Shown: piece by piece, positions 15,416-15,784 of the stretch | Numbering within the stretch: the first letter of the stretch is position 1 | How the letters are laid out: the number at the start of each line of letters is the position of its first letter | DNA from: an uncultured Oscillospiraceae bacterium | GTDB taxonomy: Bacteria > Bacillota > Clostridia > Oscillospirales > Oscillospiraceae | Direction: 5' to 3' | NCBI GenBank assembly: GCA_900752285.1 | Contig: CAADUW010000022.1 | Span: 1-15,784, forward strand | DNA: 15,784 nt | Program-made: the position numbers and the translations under genes | The notes under the pieces: model-generated | Databases searched by the model: none | What the model was told of the DNA's origin: nothing | What the model saw: the letters and a program-made list of their open reading frames with translations, nothing else

Positions 15416-15443
15416 GTTGCACATACATCGTTGTAGGTGCAAC
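15416..15443 (-). promoter_or_regulatory. Probable MarR operator (28-bp dyad)
   Basis: On the minus strand GTTGCACCTACA, four bases, TGTATGTGCAAC: 11 of 12 positions pair. It begins 1 bp after the -10 box, covering the transcript start and about 20 bp beyond, an ideal place for a repressor. Binding by the adjacent MarR protein is inferred from position. Confidence 0.75.
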
Positions 15444-15444
15444 T

Positions 15445-15472
15445 ATTATAATCCATATACGGCGCATGTCAA
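15445..15472 (-). promoter_or_regulatory. Consensus promoter of the marR-ABC operon
   Basis: On the minus strand TTGACA (15472-15467), 16-bp spacer, TATAAT (15450-15445). Both hexamers are perfect. Transcription would start near 15438, inside the dyad. Such a strong promoter fits tight repression. Confidence 0.88.
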
Positions 15473-15476
15473 GACG

Positions 15477-15599
15477 GCAGCGGTGCTTCATCCGTGGCAG
15501 CTCAAGGGAAACATGAACTTCTTCAGAAATATTTTCCACATTTGTGATAATTACATCTTCCAAATTCAGCAGCTTTGCGGTATAATCCTTGGTGAGCAT
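15477..15599 (-). pseudogene. ISL3-family transposase, N-terminal remnant (41 codons)
   Basis: An ATG at 15599 with AAAAGGAG upstream opens MLTKDYTAKLLNLEDVIITN, then VENISEEVHVSLELPRMKHRC. This matches the start of ISL3-family transposases, where the ELPR-KHxC segment leads into a zinc-binding Cys-x-x-Cys that is missing here. Family members run to about 400 residues or more, so over 90 percent is gone. Likeness stops at the Cys codon (15477-15479), 5 bp before the -35 box of the marR operon. The frame runs on through the operator and leader into marR (to 15162) but without family similarity. The insertion and later deletion of an IS upstream of the exporter operon is the simplest explanation. 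Confidence 0.7.
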
Positions 15600-15662
15600 A
15601 GAGATTTCTCCTTTTCGTGATGGGTGGTACTTTTATGATAAAGGATTTTATCTCTATGCTCA
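15593..15662. repeat. 13-bp inverted repeat around the transposase start
   Basis: Perfect arms TGAGCATAGAGAT (15593-15605) and ATCTCTATGCTCA (15650-15662), 44 bp apart. One arm contains the transposase ATG (15597-15599), and the ribosome site lies close by in the interval. Confidence 0.75.
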
Positions 15663-15663
15663 A
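15635..15663 (-). promoter_or_regulatory. Possible IS-borne promoter
   Basis: On the minus strand TTGAGC (15663-15658), 17-bp spacer, TATCAT (15640-15635). It would start a transcript near 15628 that lacks the distal arm of the inverted repeat, leaving the transposase start free, and that would read on into marR. Confidence 0.45.
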
Positions 15664-15718
15664 CCTTTTTCTATAGCTAAGGGGTCAGGCTCATCGCCCA
15701 ATGTCATTAAGTTAAAGG
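15664..15718. other. IS-flanking sequence without a gene
   Basis: AT-richer than the rest of the window. I see no gene. Together with the terminator that follows, it may be the terminus of the IS remnant or of another mobile element extending past the window edge. No terminal repeat pair can be assigned. Confidence 0.3.
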
Positions 15719-15754
15719 AACTGGACATCACAAGAAAGTGGTGTCCAGTTTTTT
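15719..15754 (+). terminator. Intrinsic terminator at the mobile-element flank
   Basis: 13-bp arms at 15719-15731 and 15738-15750 (one G:U wobble), AAGAAA loop, then a U-run to 15754. No plus-strand gene is visible upstream, so it may shield an element from outside transcription. A TTGACA at 15777-15782 follows at the window edge and could be a -35 box. Confidence 0.75.
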
Positions 15755-15784
15755 GTAATCTTTTCGAAAATAGGACTTGACAAA

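Noticed and set aside
15374..15424. 16-codon leader peptide starting ATGTGCAACGTTCTT
   Set aside because: It has no ribosome binding site, being only about 14 nt from the predicted transcript 5' end, and shows no run of regulatory codons.
15589..15780. 63-aa plus-strand frame at the window end
   Set aside because: It crosses the inverted repeat and the terminator, lacks a ribosome site and resembles nothing known.

Overview
The window looks like chromosomal DNA from a moderately high-GC Clostridia (Bacillota), most likely Oscillospiraceae/Ruminococcaceae. The evidence is the hrcA-grpE-dnaK-dnaJ operon under a CIRCE operator, the rpmH-rnpA-yidD-yidC-jag cluster, strong AGGAGG ribosome binding sites and sigma-A type promoters. 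The genus is an inference. Almost all genes lie on the minus strand; only a small hypothetical gene (378-605) and an aldo/keto reductase (4336-5256) are on the plus strand. The long plus-strand open frames opposite the minus-strand genes are GC-driven shadows.

Region by region: 1-320 holds no recognisable gene, only one hairpin. 321-605 is a small orphan gene with a good promoter, ending at a terminator (644-686) shared with jag. 692-3717 (minus) is the ribosome/membrane-insertion cluster: rpmH (L34), rnpA (RNase P protein), yidD, yidC and jag (KhpB). It is driven by a consensus promoter at 3814-3842, and an apparent attenuator between rpmH and rnpA would let L34 be made in excess. In many Bacillota this cluster sits beside dnaA and mnmE/mnmG; here neither flank carries them. 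3959-4046 is tRNA-Leu(CAA) with its own promoter and terminator. 4336-5256 is a YdhF-like aldo/keto reductase. 5314-5811 is a dCMP/cytidine deaminase whose -35 element lies inside the dnaJ terminator. 5967-10881 is the heat-shock operon, transcribed hrcA, grpE, dnaK, dnaJ, from a promoter overlapped by an exact CIRCE element (10909-10935).

10984-11362 is a repeat-rich interval with palindromes and what may be the first codons of a lost GNAT acetyltransferase. 11363-15238 (minus) is a marR-ABC-ABC operon. Its two exporter subunits have complementary defects in their nucleotide-binding motifs, as in heterodimeric multidrug exporters with one catalytic and one degenerate ATP site. The promoter of this operon has perfect -35 and -10 hexamers, a 28-bp dyad at the start site (probable MarR operator), and a leader of about 200 nt almost filled by four consecutive hairpins. 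Just upstream is the first 41 codons of an ISL3-family transposase (15477-15599), cut off next to the operon's -35 box, with an inverted repeat that could mask its start codon. The window ends with a plus-strand terminator and a TTGACA.

Most of the window is housekeeping. The parts least explained by known features are the structured marR leader, the IS/promoter junction next to it, and the rpmH-rnpA attenuator. I see no CRISPR array, phage module or clearly new multi-gene defence system.
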